Shown piece after piece: positions 63,999 through 64,000 of a DNA stretch of 64,000 nt (positions are counted from its first letter, which is position 1; the number at the start of each line of letters is the position of its first letter). Below the pieces are notes generated by a model that saw only the letters and a program-made list of their open reading frames with translations, did not search any database and was not told the origin of the DNA. A program made the translations under genes and the position numbers. The stretch is taken from the NCBI RefSeq assembly GCF_030816295.1, contig NZ_JAUSXV010000001.1, forward strand, positions 3,472,001 through 3,536,000. The letters are read 5' to 3'. The stretch is from Microbacterium natoriense. Lineage in GTDB: Bacteria; Actinomycetota; Actinomycetes; Actinomycetales; Microbacteriaceae.

Positions 63999-64000
63999 GA

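Overview
The window is very GC-rich chromosomal DNA from an actinobacterium. The best guess is Microbacteriaceae, probably Microbacterium or a close relative. The grounds are the codon use, the class Ib nrdHIEF cluster, Lsr2, an orphan WXG100 protein, DUF3027, DUF3263, DUF3043-like small membrane proteins, a CIRCE-controlled groEL and a DtxR-type regulator. No insertion sequences, integrases, phage genes or CRISPR arrays were seen, so this looks like core chromosome with some accessory metabolic genes. The first and last genes run off the ends of the window.

Layout. 1-4.9 kb: partial GNAT acetyltransferase, small membrane proteins, pgi and a membrane acyltransferase. 5.0-8.9 kb: nrdHIEF on the minus strand, with a 390-bp upstream region rich in DnaA-box-like words. 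9.3-13.3 kb: MFS, hydrolase and acyl-CoA dehydrogenase, then a divergent MarR/VOC pair with two palindromic operators. 13.3-24.6 kb: a polyamine/beta-alanine-type catabolic cluster (PucR, CoA-acylating semialdehyde dehydrogenase, omega-aminotransferase; then, on the minus strand, glutamylpolyamine synthetase-like, PuuD-like, ALDH, SDR and FadR; then an APC permease). 24.6-29.2 kb: CsoR-family repressor, DUF445, rimJ-like, galU, 5-FCL, FmdB, mscL. 29.2-33.8 kb: a frameshifted helicase-like gene with a nuclease-like end and lost Walker residues, next to an alkyltransferase homologue that lacks its active-site cysteine. 33.8-37.6 kb: acetate symporter operon with a divergent GAF-LuxR regulator, a guanidine-III riboswitch with its Gdx exporter, and lsr2. 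37.6-43.8 kb: MarR/MMPL, an ABC ATPase with GntR, and a divergent leuA. 44-49.8 kb: tRNA-Arg(CCU), DUF4190 protein, HNH protein, an unannotated 36-codon ORF whose stop lies inside a terminator, an M23 peptidase, a DtxR-like regulator, serC, an acidic DUF3027 protein and a cold-shock protein. 49.9-56.4 kb: the XPB-type helicase pair, a two-component system and an orphan Esx. 56.5-64 kb: groEL with two CIRCE-like boxes, LytR_C, DUF3263, DUF2332, msrB, a nitroreductase-like protein, two tandem MarR genes and a frameshifted DHA2 drug exporter.

A feature of the whole window is leaderless-type expression. At least 18 genes have a TAnnnT-like -10 hexamer 6-8 nt before the start codon and no Shine-Dalgarno sequence. 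In four gene pairs the upstream stop codon (TAG/TAA) forms the first three bases of the next gene's -10 box. Several starts below were chosen with this rule.
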